NCBI RefSeq assembly: GCF_048266365.1
Contig: NZ_JBLWZP010000001.1
Coordinates: 310,001 to 374,000 of the forward strand
From: Galbibacter sp048266365
GTDB taxonomy: Bacteria > Bacteroidota > Bacteroidia > Flavobacteriales > Flavobacteriaceae
Direction of reading: 5' to 3'
Length of the DNA stretch: 64,000 bases
In this document: in pieces, positions 45,482-54,444 of the stretch
How positions within the stretch are numbered: the stretch's first letter is position 1
How the letters are laid out: each line of letters begins with the position of its first letter
Program-made: the position numbers and the translations under genes
Notes under the pieces: model-generated
What the model saw: only the letters and a program-made list of their open reading frames with translations
What the model was told of the DNA's origin: nothing
Databases searched by the model: none

Positions 45482-47830
45482 TTAAGATGGTTGAGCATAT
45501 TCATAACCATACTTAATATATTTCATATCCACATTGTTTAATAAGAAGGACGGATTTTTAATCTTACCCTCTCTACATAAATTCAGTACGCTTTTAAGAT
45601 CATGGATTTTAGTGTGATTAGAACGCACCATACAAATGGTCATATCCACATGAGGGGATAGCTCCAAGGAATCGGCAACCAGCATCAGTGGAGCTGAATC
45701 CAAAATGATATAGTCATAGTTGTTCTCAATCTGACTAAAAAAGCTGTTTAAAGCCGCCTTGTCCATCAGTAATTCCGCAGGGTTTGGTGGAATCTGACCG
45801 GAAAGAATAATATCCAGATACTCGTTTTTGCATTTGTAAGCCGTGATTTTTGAAATATCCTTTTCTCCATTGACCTTAAGATACTCTACAAGACCCTGAT
45901 GTTTGAGATGAACTCCCGGAACATCCTGAAGGTAATTTGAAACTTGAGGGTTTCTTAAATCGATTCCAAGTAGCAGTGTTTTCTTGCTCGCATTAGACAA
46001 AATGGTAGCCAGGTTTATCGCAGTTAAAGTTTTTCCTTCACCCTTGACACTGGAGGTCACCAATATTTTTGTAGCTGCGTTTGTGTTTTCTTTCTTGATG
46101 TATAAAAAGGATAAATTACTTCGCACTACCCTTAGTGCTTCAGCCATAATAGAACGGTCATCATTTCCAATAACTTTTTGTTCTCCGTTTTTAAGGTTTG
46201 GTAGTTCTCCTAGGATTGGAATATCGCCAACGATGTTCTCTAAATCGTCTTTTGTTTCTATCTTATTCTTTAGAAATAGGAGTAAGAAATAATACGCGAA
46301 CACCAAAAACATTCCAACAAAACCTGCACCGGCGGTGAACAGCATTTTGTTAGGGAAGATTGGTTTTCTAGGCGTGTAAGCTACATCTAAGGTACGAGCC
46401 ATAGAAGCCTGAGATGACATCACCACAGACACCTCTTCTCGCTTCCTTAGCAAGTACAGATAAAGAGCTTCCTTTATGTTTTGTTGACGTTCAATAAAGC
46501 GATAATCCTTCTCTTGTTGCGGGATTTCAGTTACTCTGTTATTTAAGACAGATTCTTGCCCTCTAATATCTTGCAATAAGATGTTTAAAGAGGAGGTGTA
46601 CATCTTTAAACTCTGTATGATATTAAACTTTATTTTATTGATCTTGGAATTAAGATCGACTACTACCGGGTTTTTCTCCGTTGAACTTTCCAAGAGTCGT
46701 TCTTTCTCTAAAACCAAGGTGTTGTACTGATTGATAATAACATTGATCTCTTCATTATCAACACCAATATTGGTAGGAATTAAACTATTGTTGTTTGTTT
46801 GTAAATCCAGAACGATGGATTTAACCAGCTCAATCTTAGTTAGTGTCTCCAATTCTTTTTTCTTGGTCTCAGAGATGTTTTCTACAAACTTCTCTGCCTG
46901 GAAGGCAATGTCGGTTAATTTATTAATACTTTTAAAATCTACCTTGTTGGTCTCTACAGAGTCCAGTTCTTCGCTGATGATCTGTAAGCGCCTTTCGATA
47001 AACTTTGAGGTGTTCAATGAAATAGCATTCTTGTTTTTGATCGCATTTTTATTGTAAAATGTAACCATGCTGTTTAGGATGTCCTCCGATAACTTGGGAG
47101 AAGTACTTTCCATAGCAATGTTAATCACCGAGCTGTTTTCAATAATAGAGGCTCGAATATTTTTGATATGATAGTCAATAACAGATTCTCTATCAGTAAT
47201 GGTGACCTCGTAGTTGTCGTGTTTTCCAGCTTCATTTTCAATGTAAAAGGGATTTGGAACAACGGTGATATTACAAAAGGACAATGGGATCCTGGTATTT
47301 AAATCATAGACCTTTTCTCCTTCTTCTGAATTTAGCATAAAGGTAGTACCATCCACATTGAGTTGAATGTTGATCGTTGGATCATCACCGGAAGCCAAAG
47401 GCTTTACCTGAGTGGCTACTACAAAGAAAGGCATGTTTGTGCGATATATCGGTGCCTTGACAAGGGCATCATTGTTTAAGTAACTCACATTTAAGTTCAA
47501 GCTGTCTACCACATTTCCGATGATCGTTCTAGACTTTAAGATTTCTATCTCATTTTGGAGAAAGTCAGAGGTAAGGCCACCAAATAAATCCAGGGACTCA
47601 ATACCCTGCAATTGACCAAGGGGATCACTTTGTTGATCTTCTTCTATCAATATGGTTGTTTTTGTAGCATATTGATTGGGTAATAAACTTGAGATAAGAT
47701 ATCCTGCAATAGAAAAAAGGATCAAAGCAATTACGATGAGCTTCCATTTCGAACGGAGTACTTTGAACAACTCTCCGAGGTCAATTTCTTCATTTACGAA
47801 TGAAGTTTGTGTATTGGGATTTCGGGTCAT
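45482..47830 (-). CDS. Exopolysaccharide chain-length regulator / tyrosine autokinase (Wzc-like)
   Basis: The 782-residue inner-membrane protein has an N-terminal Wzz domain (DLGELFKVLRSKWKLIV with a first membrane helix near residues 32-52), a long periplasmic coiled-coil region (about 250-480), a second helix near 500-525 and a cytoplasmic BY-kinase domain. Walker A is TSSVKGEGKTLTAINLA, Walker A' LLLGIDLRNPQ and Walker B YDYIILDSAPLM. The C-terminal Tyr cluster (MKYIKYGYEYAQPS) is the autophosphorylation tail. With the Wza-like gene seven bases upstream it should control polymer export. No glycosyltransferase, flippase or polymerase genes are next to it in this window. Confidence 0.93.
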   Translation of the reverse strand: MTRNPNTQTSFVNEEIDLGELFKVLRSKWKLIVIALILFSIAGYLISSLLPNQYATKTTILIEEDQQSDPLGQLQGIESLDLFGGLTSDFLQNEIEILKSRTIIGNVVDSLNLNVSYLNNDALVKAPIYRTNMPFFVVATQVKPLASGDDPTINIQLNVDGTTFMLNSEEGEKVYDLNTRIPLSFCNITVVPNPFYIENEAGKHDNYEVTITDRESVIDYHIKNIRASIIENSSVINIAMESTSPKLSEDILNSMVTFYNKNAIKNKNAISLNTSKFIERRLQIISEELDSVETNKVDFKSINKLTDIAFQAEKFVENISETKKKELETLTKIELVKSIVLDLQTNNNSLIPTNIGVDNEEINVIINQYNTLVLEKERLLESSTEKNPVVVDLNSKINKIKFNIIQSLKMYTSSLNILLQDIRGQESVLNNRVTEIPQQEKDYRFIERQQNIKEALYLYLLRKREEVSVVMSSQASMARTLDVAYTPRKPIFPNKMLFTAGAGFVGMFLVFAYYFLLLFLKNKIETKDDLENIVGDIPILGELPNLKNGEQKVIGNDDRSIMAEALRVVRSNLSFLYIKKENTNAATKILVTSSVKGEGKTLTAINLATILSNASKKTLLLGIDLRNPQVSNYLQDVPGVHLKHQGLVEYLKVNGEKDISKITAYKCKNEYLDIILSGQIPPNPAELLMDKAALNSFFSQIENNYDYIILDSAPLMLVADSLELSPHVDMTICMVRSNHTKIHDLKSVLNLCREGKIKNPSFLLNNVDMKYIKYGYEYAQPS

Positions 47831-47837
47831 TTTTTTA

Positions 47838-48647
47838 TTATCTGGTGATTAGTACAATTAAGGAGATTAAGACTGAGGCAATGGATATGTACACAGGTGT
47901 ATTTCTGTTATAGGTAGAACTTTGTACCTGCGCGTTGTTTGGTTCAACATAAACAATGTCGTTTTGTTGCAAGTAATAAGCGGGTGATTTCATAAACTCA
48001 GAACTGGTAAGGTCAATGCGGTAGTTTACCTTGGTAGAGTCACCTTGGTCTCTCATCACAAGGATGTTATTTCGTTTCCCGTAGATGGTTAAATCTCCTG
48101 CTAAGCTCAGGGCTTCCAGTACGGTGACCTTTTCATCCTGTACCGTAAAATTACCAGGCTTGGCTACCTCTCCTAATACCGAAATGTTATAATTGACAAT
48201 CCTGAGGTTTACAATAGGATTCTTGATGTATTCTTTGAGTCTGGTTTCAAGCAGCTCTACAGCTTCATTTCTTTCCCTTCCAGCAATGGATATTGTCCCT
48301 AGTACCGGAAATGATATGTTTCCTTGATCGTTTACCAAATAGGTCTGTAATTGTTGTACGGTATTAATCTGTGGTCCGTTAGGTGCATAAGAAGGTGTTA
48401 TCGGCAGATTGAAAGGAGCAGCAGCCATGGGGTCATCTGCAGATACAACAATGGTTAAAAGGTCATTGGGTTTGATTTTAGTCACATGGACTGAGGCGGT
48501 AATTTTGCTTTGTGCAGCTATAATGTCCTGCATATAGAGTACATCCTTTTTAGAAGCACATGAAGTTACGAATACTGCTAGTATAAGTATTAAACTGAAT
48601 CGGAGCATTTTTGGTCTTATTTGTTGTTGTGGAATTGGATTCCTCAA
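47838..48647 (-). CDS. Polysaccharide export lipoprotein (Wza-like)
   Basis: The 269-residue product has a lipobox (VFVTSCASKKD), a Poly_export domain (VTKIKPNDLLTIVVSADDP to NIS FPVLGTISIAG), an SLBB-type domain (ISVLGEVAKPGNFTV, TVLEALSLAGDLTIYGKRN) and a C-terminal membrane helix (YISIASVLISLIVLITR) that replaces the amphipathic Wza pore helix, as is usual in Bacteroidota. It forms the outer-membrane export channel with the downstream Wzc-like kinase. It is the first gene of the pair. Confidence 0.92.
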   Translation of the reverse strand: MRNPIPQQQIRPKMLRFSLILILAVFVTSCASKKDVLYMQDIIAAQSKITASVHVTKIKPNDLLTIVVSADDPMAAAPFNLPITPSYAPNGPQINTVQQLQTYLVNDQGNISFPVLGTISIAGRERNEAVELLETRLKEYIKNPIVNLRIVNYNISVLGEVAKPGNFTVQDEKVTVLEALSLAGDLTIYGKRNNILVMRDQGDSTKVNYRIDLTSSEFMKSPAYYLQQNDIVYVEPNNAQVQSSTYNRNTPVYISIASVLISLIVLITR

Positions 48648-49346
48648 CCGATTAATTTTACTTAATTTTAAATAATACAGCGCGGTAGGTTAGGGTATTG
48701 TTTAATTGTCTTCCTATGAATAAGAATCAAAAACTGTATTGCTGTTTTTAAAGTATTCCTTTATTGGATCTCGCACTAAATTAACGAATGGACAACATTT
48801 CATGTTAAACTATATTTATATTATTGTTGTTTGTCTCACTACCATATAGTAGTGGTTATACTGTAATTTAGGGGGATACCGGAGAGGAGAATGATATAGA
48901 ATTATACTTCTATACATCATTTAAAATTGGAAATTGGATTTTACGCTAGCGCTTTTAGGTTGTACTGTTGTTTTTTTGGAGCGTATATTTTTTTTCATCA
49001 CTTTTTCTTTTCCTTTTAATTCTGTTTTGACCTTTTGAATGTCTATGTAAACTTTTCAGTGGTAACGCAATGTTTAGATAGCTATAAACGGTCAATAAAT
49101 GATATTCTATATCACACATAAGCTAAACGAAGGATGATATGCCATATTGCATTTTATCTTATTAAAATTATCATAAAGAACAGCAGTGGTTTTTTGGATT
49201 CATTTCAAGTGGTGGAGCTATTCTTGCAGTTTTACACTATTGTGTGTTGATTGTGATGCTATTTTTTATGATCCATAGCTGGAAAAGAATACCTGTATGT
49301 GTCGCAGAGGAATGAGTTTAAGTAGAAAGTTTTGAAATAATGTTGT
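48648..49346. promoter_or_regulatory. 700-base non-coding stretch upstream of the export genes
   Basis: No gene is seen. It probably holds the promoter and leader of the Wza/Wzc operon (minus strand). A palindrome, CACTAC-CATATA-GTAGTG at 48837-48854, is a candidate operator about 190 bases upstream of the export gene. The remainder is AT-rich without clear repeats. Confidence 0.4.
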
Positions 49347-50066
49347 CTAAAAGAAGCCACGGTTATCGGTAATAAGATTAATCCGGTTAAAATGTCCTTT
49401 ATCAAAACTTATGCGGCTGGCTTTAACTGCCACCGGAAAATGACCGATACCATCAGCAACCATCTTAATTCTATTGTTGTCGTTTTTGGTGAAGTTTAAT
49501 TTTCCACTTGCAAGTAGATTTAATTCTGCCACTAAGGAAGCGTCAAAGTTAGCGTCAGTTTCAATTTCAACAACTAAGTTTTTGGCCTTTAAAATGCCGT
49601 TAATCACTAGAATGTTATTCCTGTTGGCATTTCTCAATAAGTTTTGATTGGGATGTTGGAAGTCAGCATTAGCTAAATAGTTTTCCAAATCACCAGCAGG
49701 GATTTCTTTGCTAACTGCATTGTCATAGCTGATAGTAACACGTTTTCCCGACTGTATCTTTGAATTAATTTCTACAGCCCCTAAACCTAGTGAATTTAAA
49801 ATATCCTCCAATATGGAAATTCCTATATTAAATTCATATTCGTCCGTCGTTGAGGCATCAATAGACAAAGCTGAGTTCTCAATCTCTGGCAAAGAAATAT
49901 GGCTTTCAAATGCATGGTGGATGGTCGAATAATACAATTGTACTTCGTTAAAAGGTCTCTTTAACCATAATTGTAGCAATTTATGGATACGTATAGGGCC
50001 ATCAATTAGATCATAGCCTTGATTTCTAAGTAATTTAGTTAAGCTCATAACAAAGATCTTTACCAT
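49347..50066 (-). CDS. Gasdermin-like (bacterial GSDM-type) protein, probable pore former
   Basis: The 239-residue product (or 233 from the second Met at 50048, MSLTKLLRNQGYDLI) resembles bacterial gasdermins in length and motif order. It has an N-terminal helix with a short DGPIRIHKLLQLWL stretch, a YEFNIGISILEDILNSLGLG segment like the family's xxLxIGLxILxxLLxxLG, then RVTISYDNAVSKEI, an LENYLANADF element, NNILVINGILKAKNLVVEI like the yVIteVlkS strand, and FPVAVKASRISFDKGHF near the end. The N-terminal cysteine palmitoylated in several bacterial gasdermins is absent. There is no signal peptide. No protease gene adjoins it. The call rests on remembered family patterns, not on a search. Confidence 0.55.
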   Translation of the reverse strand: MVKIFVMSLTKLLRNQGYDLIDGPIRIHKLLQLWLKRPFNEVQLYYSTIHHAFESHISLPEIENSALSIDASTTDEYEFNIGISILEDILNSLGLGAVEINSKIQSGKRVTISYDNAVSKEIPAGDLENYLANADFQHPNQNLLRNANRNNILVINGILKAKNLVVEIETDANFDASLVAELNLLASGKLNFTKNDNNRIKMVADGIGHFPVAVKASRISFDKGHFNRINLITDNRGFF

Positions 50067-50367
50067 TAAAGATACGATTTTTGTTACATACTTTATTAAC
50101 AGTCAAAGGAAATACTATCTTAATCCTAACAAAAGAAGCATTCATACTACCGATTACCGACATTACTTTACATTTTTATAACTCCCTGCTGGATTGTTAA
50201 TTTCAGCTTTGTTTCAATGTCTAATGTGTTTTTCACTGCAGCAATATAGTAGGCTTTTTTTCATAGTGATAAATACCAAGGATTACGTATATGTTCATTC
50301 CATGAGCCAACTGGAATGCCATGAGAAATCCCAGAAACAGTGAATATCCCAATTTACATATCAAACT
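50067..50367. other. Intergenic stretch upstream of the gasdermin-like gene
   Basis: No gene is seen in these 301 bases between the gasdermin-like start and the end of the broken AraC regulator. It is AT-rich and should hold the gasdermin gene's promoter on the minus strand; no clear TANNTTTG box was found. Confidence 0.4.
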
Positions 50368-50795
50368 TTAACACTTGCCATATTTTTTCGATAATCTATC
50401 GGGGAAAGCGCTGTGATTCTGCTGAAAACCTCCCTAAAAACCTTACTGTCACTTTAACCCACATCGTACATGACCTCGTTAATTTTTAACCTGGTATTTT
50501 CAAAGGCCTTTTTCGCTGCTTCGGTCTTTACCCGTTGCAGGTATTTAAGTGGGGTAAGATCCGTAGCTTTTTTAAATCTTGGGTCTAAGTTTCTCCTACC
50601 TACATTTAGTTTCCTTGGCAAAGTTTCAATTGAAATTTTTTCCAGGTAATTTTCCTTCAAAAAATTCTGAGTTTCATGTACTATAAAGTCATCGTGTTTT
50701 TTATGGCCGTTAAAAATTGAAAATTCAGATTGGAGGTTTCTTGCCAGATCTATTTTAAACACTTTAGAACAAAAACTGCTTATAGATACCTCCAA
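50368..50795 (-). pseudogene. Broken GlxA/AraC-family transcription regulator
   Basis: The minus-strand frame from 50795 encodes the end of a DJ-1/PfpI-like domain and an AraC helix-turn-helix (SKVFKIDLARNLQSEFSIF, VGRRNLDPRFKKATDLTPL, AKKAFENTRLKINEVMYDVG). It then hits TAA where GlxA proteins have Tyr of VGYSD. After the stop the same frame continues as SDSKVFREVF, ITALSPIDYRKKYGK and ends at TAA 50368-50370. Most of the N-terminal DJ-1/PfpI domain is missing too. Truncation plus a nonsense codon make a pseudogene. Confidence 0.88.
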
Positions 50796-50815
50796 AAAAA
50801 TAAAGAAAGTGTAAA

Positions 50816-51451
50816 ATGAACAACCTACAATTATTACTATTCATAGTTGGCTTATTTCTAACGAATCCAATATTTTCTCAAGACAACTATAGAGTTGGGA
50901 ATACCGAATACTATTATAATAAGACGTATTCAACTACGGGGAAACCAATGGTTAAAAGAAGTGAAACGAATAAAAGAGAATTCTTACGAAGGAAGGGATA
51001 TTCTTCAACACCTTATGGTTACGAGATAGATCATATTAAACCTCTCTCAGAAGGAGGAACTGATGATCCTTCTAATATGCAGCTTCTAACAAAACGGCAA
51101 CATGCGCGTAAAACGGCTAGAGAACGAATGGGTAGGTCAAATTCTACCTATAATGCGTATCCAGTATTTAAATCAAATTCCACATATAAAGGATCCAGTA
51201 ATTCATATTACTCTACTCCTTCTAGCAGCTCCATCAGTAGAGGTAAGACTATTTATATGGGTTCTAGGGGAGGGCGATACTATATAAATAGCAAAGGAAA
51301 TAAGACATATATAAAATCTGGAAATAGTTCAAGAACTTACAACCATTCTATCCCCTCTAATAACTCTAACGGAAGAAGAGCGATTCGTACAGGCTCGAGA
51401 GGTGGAAAATATTACATAAATAGCAACGGGAACAAAACATATGTGAAATGA
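50816..51451 (+). CDS. Secreted HNH endonuclease-like protein with two basic-adaptor repeats
   Basis: The 211-residue protein has a signal peptide (LQLLLFIVGLFLTNPIFSQ). An HNH-type motif follows: EIDHIKPLSEGGTDDPSN with His73 and Asn87, then KRQHARKTARE with His96. A Ser/Asn-rich linker leads to two copies of a 25-residue basic repeat (MGSRGGRYYINSKGNKTY and TGSRGGKYYINSNGNKTY, residues about 145-166 and 190-211). These match the PBCV-specific basic adaptor pattern found on many nucleases. It is probably a periplasmic or exported DNase. Substrate and purpose (nutrition, DNA uptake or competition) are not shown. No immunity gene is obvious. Confidence 0.8.
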   Translation: MNNLQLLLFIVGLFLTNPIFSQDNYRVGNTEYYYNKTYSTTGKPMVKRSETNKREFLRRKGYSSTPYGYEIDHIKPLSEGGTDDPSNMQLLTKRQHARKTARERMGRSNSTYNAYPVFKSNSTYKGSSNSYYSTPSSSSISRGKTIYMGSRGGRYYINSKGNKTYIKSGNSSRTYNHSIPSNNSNGRRAIRTGSRGGKYYINSNGNKTYVK

Positions 51452-51658
51452 GTATTAAAGCTGTATTTCCTTAAATGCATAAAACAAGTGTAGACTTGAC
51501 ATGTCTACAACCTGGTGGAAATCATCCAAGTATTCATGTCTATTCGGAGCTCAAAATTCCCTAAGTAATAGTATGATATACGATTTGATATGAGATTAAA
51601 GACGTGAATAAAATGATTCACATATCACATTTATTTCTCAAAGGAAATTAAATATAAC

Positions 51659-51688
51659 TTGTCGTCTTTTTTAATTATAGTACTTTTG
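51659..51688 (+). promoter_or_regulatory. Promoter of the sulfate-activation operon
   Basis: TTG at 51659-51661, a 19-base spacer and TACTTTTG at 51681-51688 match the Bacteroidota promoter pattern (TTG, 19-21 bases, TANNTTTG). The -7 box ends 26 bases before the cysQ start. It is the cleanest promoter I found in the window. Confidence 0.65.
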
Positions 51689-51714
51689 GATGCTATTTAA
51701 AAGAGATTCAAGCC

Positions 51715-52506
51715 ATGGAGCTGGAAGGTTTATTAAAAATTGCTGTTGATGCTGCCTTACAAGGGGGTAAAGAAATAATGCAAGTGTACAAGTCCGATGA
51801 ATTCGGAGTTCAGCACAAAGGAGATCATTCCCCCATCACTCTGGCGGATAAGCGTGCAAATGCAGTTATCAATGAACTCTTATTACCAACTGGTATTCCG
51901 ATCATCAGTGAAGAAAATAAAGAAGTAGAGTATGCCCAAAGAGCATCATGGGAGCGCTGTTGGATTGTAGATCCTTTAGACGGAACCAAAGAGTTTATCA
52001 ATAGAAATGACGAGTTTACGGTAAATATAGCATTAGTTGAAAATTCATTACCTATTCTGGGAGTTATTTATGTGCCGGTCACAGAAATGATGTACGCATC
52101 AATAGTTCCACAAAAAAAATTGTGGAAACAAAAGATGCTTGCACAATCTAATCCTATTACGGAAGAAGAACATTTTATCAGGCCAAAGAAAAAAACGAAT
52201 CAAAAACTCGTTATCCTAAAGAGCCGATCACACCTAAACCCAGAAACTGACATTCTGATTAAAGAGCTAAGAGCTTCAAAACCTAATATAGAGCTCCTAT
52301 CCGTTGGAAGTTCTCTTAAGTTCTGCCTTTTAGCAGAAGGTAAAGCGGATTTATATCCGAGATTAGCACCAACTATGGAATGGGATACTGCCGCTGGTCA
52401 TGCACTTTGTAAAGCGGTAGGAATAGAGCTTATTGGAACATCAACCAACAAACCCTTAAGTTATAACAAAAGGGAATTGATAAATCCATCATTTATTGTA
52501 ATTTAA
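51715..52506 (+). CDS. cysQ: 3'(2'),5'-bisphosphate nucleotidase CysQ
   Basis: The 263-residue product is an inositol-monophosphatase-fold enzyme with the metal site EENKE (Glu pair) and the signature WIVDPLDGTKEFINRNDEFT, plus WDTAAGHALCKAVG near the C-terminus. It removes the 3' phosphate of PAP, the by-product of PAPS use. It heads an operon with DUF2061, cysC, cysD and cysN; its stop overlaps the next ATG (TAATG). Confidence 0.93.
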   Translation: MELEGLLKIAVDAALQGGKEIMQVYKSDEFGVQHKGDHSPITLADKRANAVINELLLPTGIPIISEENKEVEYAQRASWERCWIVDPLDGTKEFINRNDEFTVNIALVENSLPILGVIYVPVTEMMYASIVPQKKLWKQKMLAQSNPITEEEHFIRPKKKTNQKLVILKSRSHLNPETDILIKELRASKPNIELLSVGSSLKFCLLAEGKADLYPRLAPTMEWDTAAGHALCKAVGIELIGTSTNKPLSYNKRELINPSFIVI

Positions 52507-52925
52507 TGGCAGATAATTCAAGAAAAAGACATATTGCTAAAGCCATCACCTGGCGTGTAGTTGGATCTGTAGATACTTTTATGTTATCTTGGCTAATATC
52601 CGGGAATCCCCTTACGGGATTAAAGATTGGATTTGCCGAGGTACTTACTAAAATGATTCTCTACTATTTCCATGAGCGCGCATGGTTTAGAGCTAAAGTT
52701 GAAAATAGTAAGAAACGTCACCTGTTTAAGGCGGTAAGTTGGCGTATGCTGGGAACTTTAGACACCATGGTTTTAGCTTGGATAATTACGGGGGATCCTT
52801 ATACCGGATTGCAAATAGGAGCCACCGAGGTACTTACTAAAATGGTTTTATATTACTTACACGAACGTGCCTGGTATCAAATCAATTTTGGATTGGATCA
52901 TAGAACAAATAAAGAACTTAAATAA
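52506..52925 (+). CDS. Tandem DUF2061 membrane protein
   Basis: The 139-residue protein has two copies of DUF2061: RHIAKAITWRVVGSVDTFML with VLTKMILYYFHERAWF, and RHLFKAVSWRMLGTLDTMVL with VLTKMVLYYLHERAWY. Each copy has two short hydrophobic segments. The family is uncharacterised but often lies inside sulfate-activation operons, as here between cysQ and cysC, so it may aid sulfate entry or membrane attachment of the enzymes. That link is from gene context only. Confidence 0.85.
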   Translation: MADNSRKRHIAKAITWRVVGSVDTFMLSWLISGNPLTGLKIGFAEVLTKMILYYFHERAWFRAKVENSKKRHLFKAVSWRMLGTLDTMVLAWIITGDPYTGLQIGATEVLTKMVLYYLHERAWYQINFGLDHRTNKELK

Positions 52926-52926
52926 A

Positions 52927-53529
52927 ATGGGTGTTCAATTATTTCCATATAACTACAAGGTGACCCGTGAGATGAGAAACCAAAACAATGGACATAATTC
53001 ATTGCTTATTTGGTTTACCGGTCTCTCGGGTAGTGGTAAATCTACCATCGCTGATGCCCTAGAACAAAAATTGCATAAAATTGGAATTCGGACCATGGTT
53101 CTCGATGGCGATAATGTGCGTGGAAGTCTCTGTAAAGGCTTGAGTTTTTCTCCGGAGGACCGATCTGAAAACATTAAGCGAGTCGCTGAGATGTCGCGTA
53201 TACTCTTGGATTCGGGGATTGTTGTATTGGCAACTTTTGTATCACCCTACAAAAAAGATAGAGAATATGTAGATATTACCATAAAACCTAATACCTTTGT
53301 CGAAGTTTTTGTAAATGTCAGTGTCGAAATTTGTGCTGCTAGGGACCAAAAAGGGCTGTACGAAAAAGCAAAAAAGGGTGAATTGAAAAATTTGACAGGT
53401 GTTTCAGCCCCCTATGAAAAACCTGAAGACCCAGATGTTGAAATTACGGAACAGGACAGTGTTGAAATTGCCGTTGAAAAAATATATACAAGGATTAAAG
53501 ACAAGTTAGAACTCAAAGACAATGAGTAA
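52927..53529 (+). CDS. cysC: Adenylylsulfate kinase CysC
   Basis: I use ATG 52927 (MGVQLFPYNYKV), since the longer frame lies inside the DUF2061 gene. The 200-residue enzyme has the P-loop FTGLSGSGKST, the APS-binding DGDNVRGSLCKGLSFSPEDR and the lid region KGLYEKAKKGELKNLTGV. It phosphorylates APS to PAPS, the donor for sulfotransferases and for some assimilatory reductases. It overlaps cysD by eight bases. Confidence 0.94.
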   Translation: MGVQLFPYNYKVTREMRNQNNGHNSLLIWFTGLSGSGKSTIADALEQKLHKIGIRTMVLDGDNVRGSLCKGLSFSPEDRSENIKRVAEMSRILLDSGIVVLATFVSPYKKDREYVDITIKPNTFVEVFVNVSVEICAARDQKGLYEKAKKGELKNLTGVSAPYEKPEDPDVEITEQDSVEIAVEKIYTRIKDKLELKDNE

Positions 53530-54427
53530 GTATTATTTAAATTATTTAGACGAATTAGAATCGGAAGCTATTTATGTGCTACGTGAAGTATGGGCACAGT
53601 TTGATAATCCGGTTATTTTATTTTCCGGAGGAAAAGACTCCATATTGGTAACGCACTTGGCTAAAAAAGCCTTTTTCCCTGCAAAGATTCCATTTTCACT
53701 TATGCACGTGGATACCGGTCATAATTTCCCGGAGACCATTCAATTCAGGGATGACTTGATCAAGGAATTGGGTGTAAACCTAATTGTTGGATCCGTACAG
53801 GAATCCATTGATCAAGGAAGAGTTGCTGAGGAAAGAGGTAAAAATGCTACCCGTAATGCTCTTCAGATCACAACACTATTGGATGCCATTGAGGGCAACA
53901 AAGTAGATTGTGCCATTGGAGGCGGACGGCGTGATGAAGAAAAGGCCAGAGCTAAAGAACGTTTCTTCTCTCACCGAGATGATTTTGGGCAATGGGATCC
54001 TAAAAACCAACGCCCCGAGCTATGGAACATCTTTAACGGGAAATGTTTTGAAGGAGAGCACTTTAGAGCGTTCCCAATTAGTAACTGGACTGAGATGGAT
54101 GTTTGGAACTATATCAATCGTGAAAACATCCAAATACCTTCATTGTATTTTGCACATGAAAGAGAGGTTGTTTGGAGAAGTAACTCTTGGATACCTAATT
54201 CTGAATTCCTTATACTAGAAGATCATGAAGAGGTGGTGACTAAGAAAATCCGATTTAGAACTCTTGGCGATATCACCATCACCGGTGGTATTGAAAGTGA
54301 TGCTGATACCGTGCAAAAAATTGCTAATGAGGTATCAACCATGCGTCAAACCGAAAGAGGGAATCGTTCGGATGATAAGCGATCAGAAACCGCTATGGAG
54401 GATAGAAAACGTCAAGGATATTTTTAA
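53522..54427 (+). CDS. cysD: Sulfate adenylyltransferase subunit 2 (CysD)
   Basis: The 301-residue protein is an ATP pyrophosphatase-type enzyme with the PP-loop VILFSGGKDSILVTHLAKKA, MHVDTGHNFPETI, and AIGGGRRDEEKARAKERFFS, and the C-terminal MEDRKRQGYF. With CysN it forms APS from ATP and sulfate. The length matches the family. It overlaps cysC and is followed by cysN after 17 bases. Confidence 0.96.
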   Translation: MSKYYLNYLDELESEAIYVLREVWAQFDNPVILFSGGKDSILVTHLAKKAFFPAKIPFSLMHVDTGHNFPETIQFRDDLIKELGVNLIVGSVQESIDQGRVAEERGKNATRNALQITTLLDAIEGNKVDCAIGGGRRDEEKARAKERFFSHRDDFGQWDPKNQRPELWNIFNGKCFEGEHFRAFPISNWTEMDVWNYINRENIQIPSLYFAHEREVVWRSNSWIPNSEFLILEDHEEVVTKKIRFRTLGDITITGGIESDADTVQKIANEVSTMRQTERGNRSDDKRSETAMEDRKRQGYF

Positions 54428-54444
54428 TCAGAGAAAAGGAAAAA

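Noticed and set aside
51241..51446. CRISPR-like or tandem DNA repeat
   Set aside because: Only two repeat units, explained by duplicated protein modules in the HNH gene.
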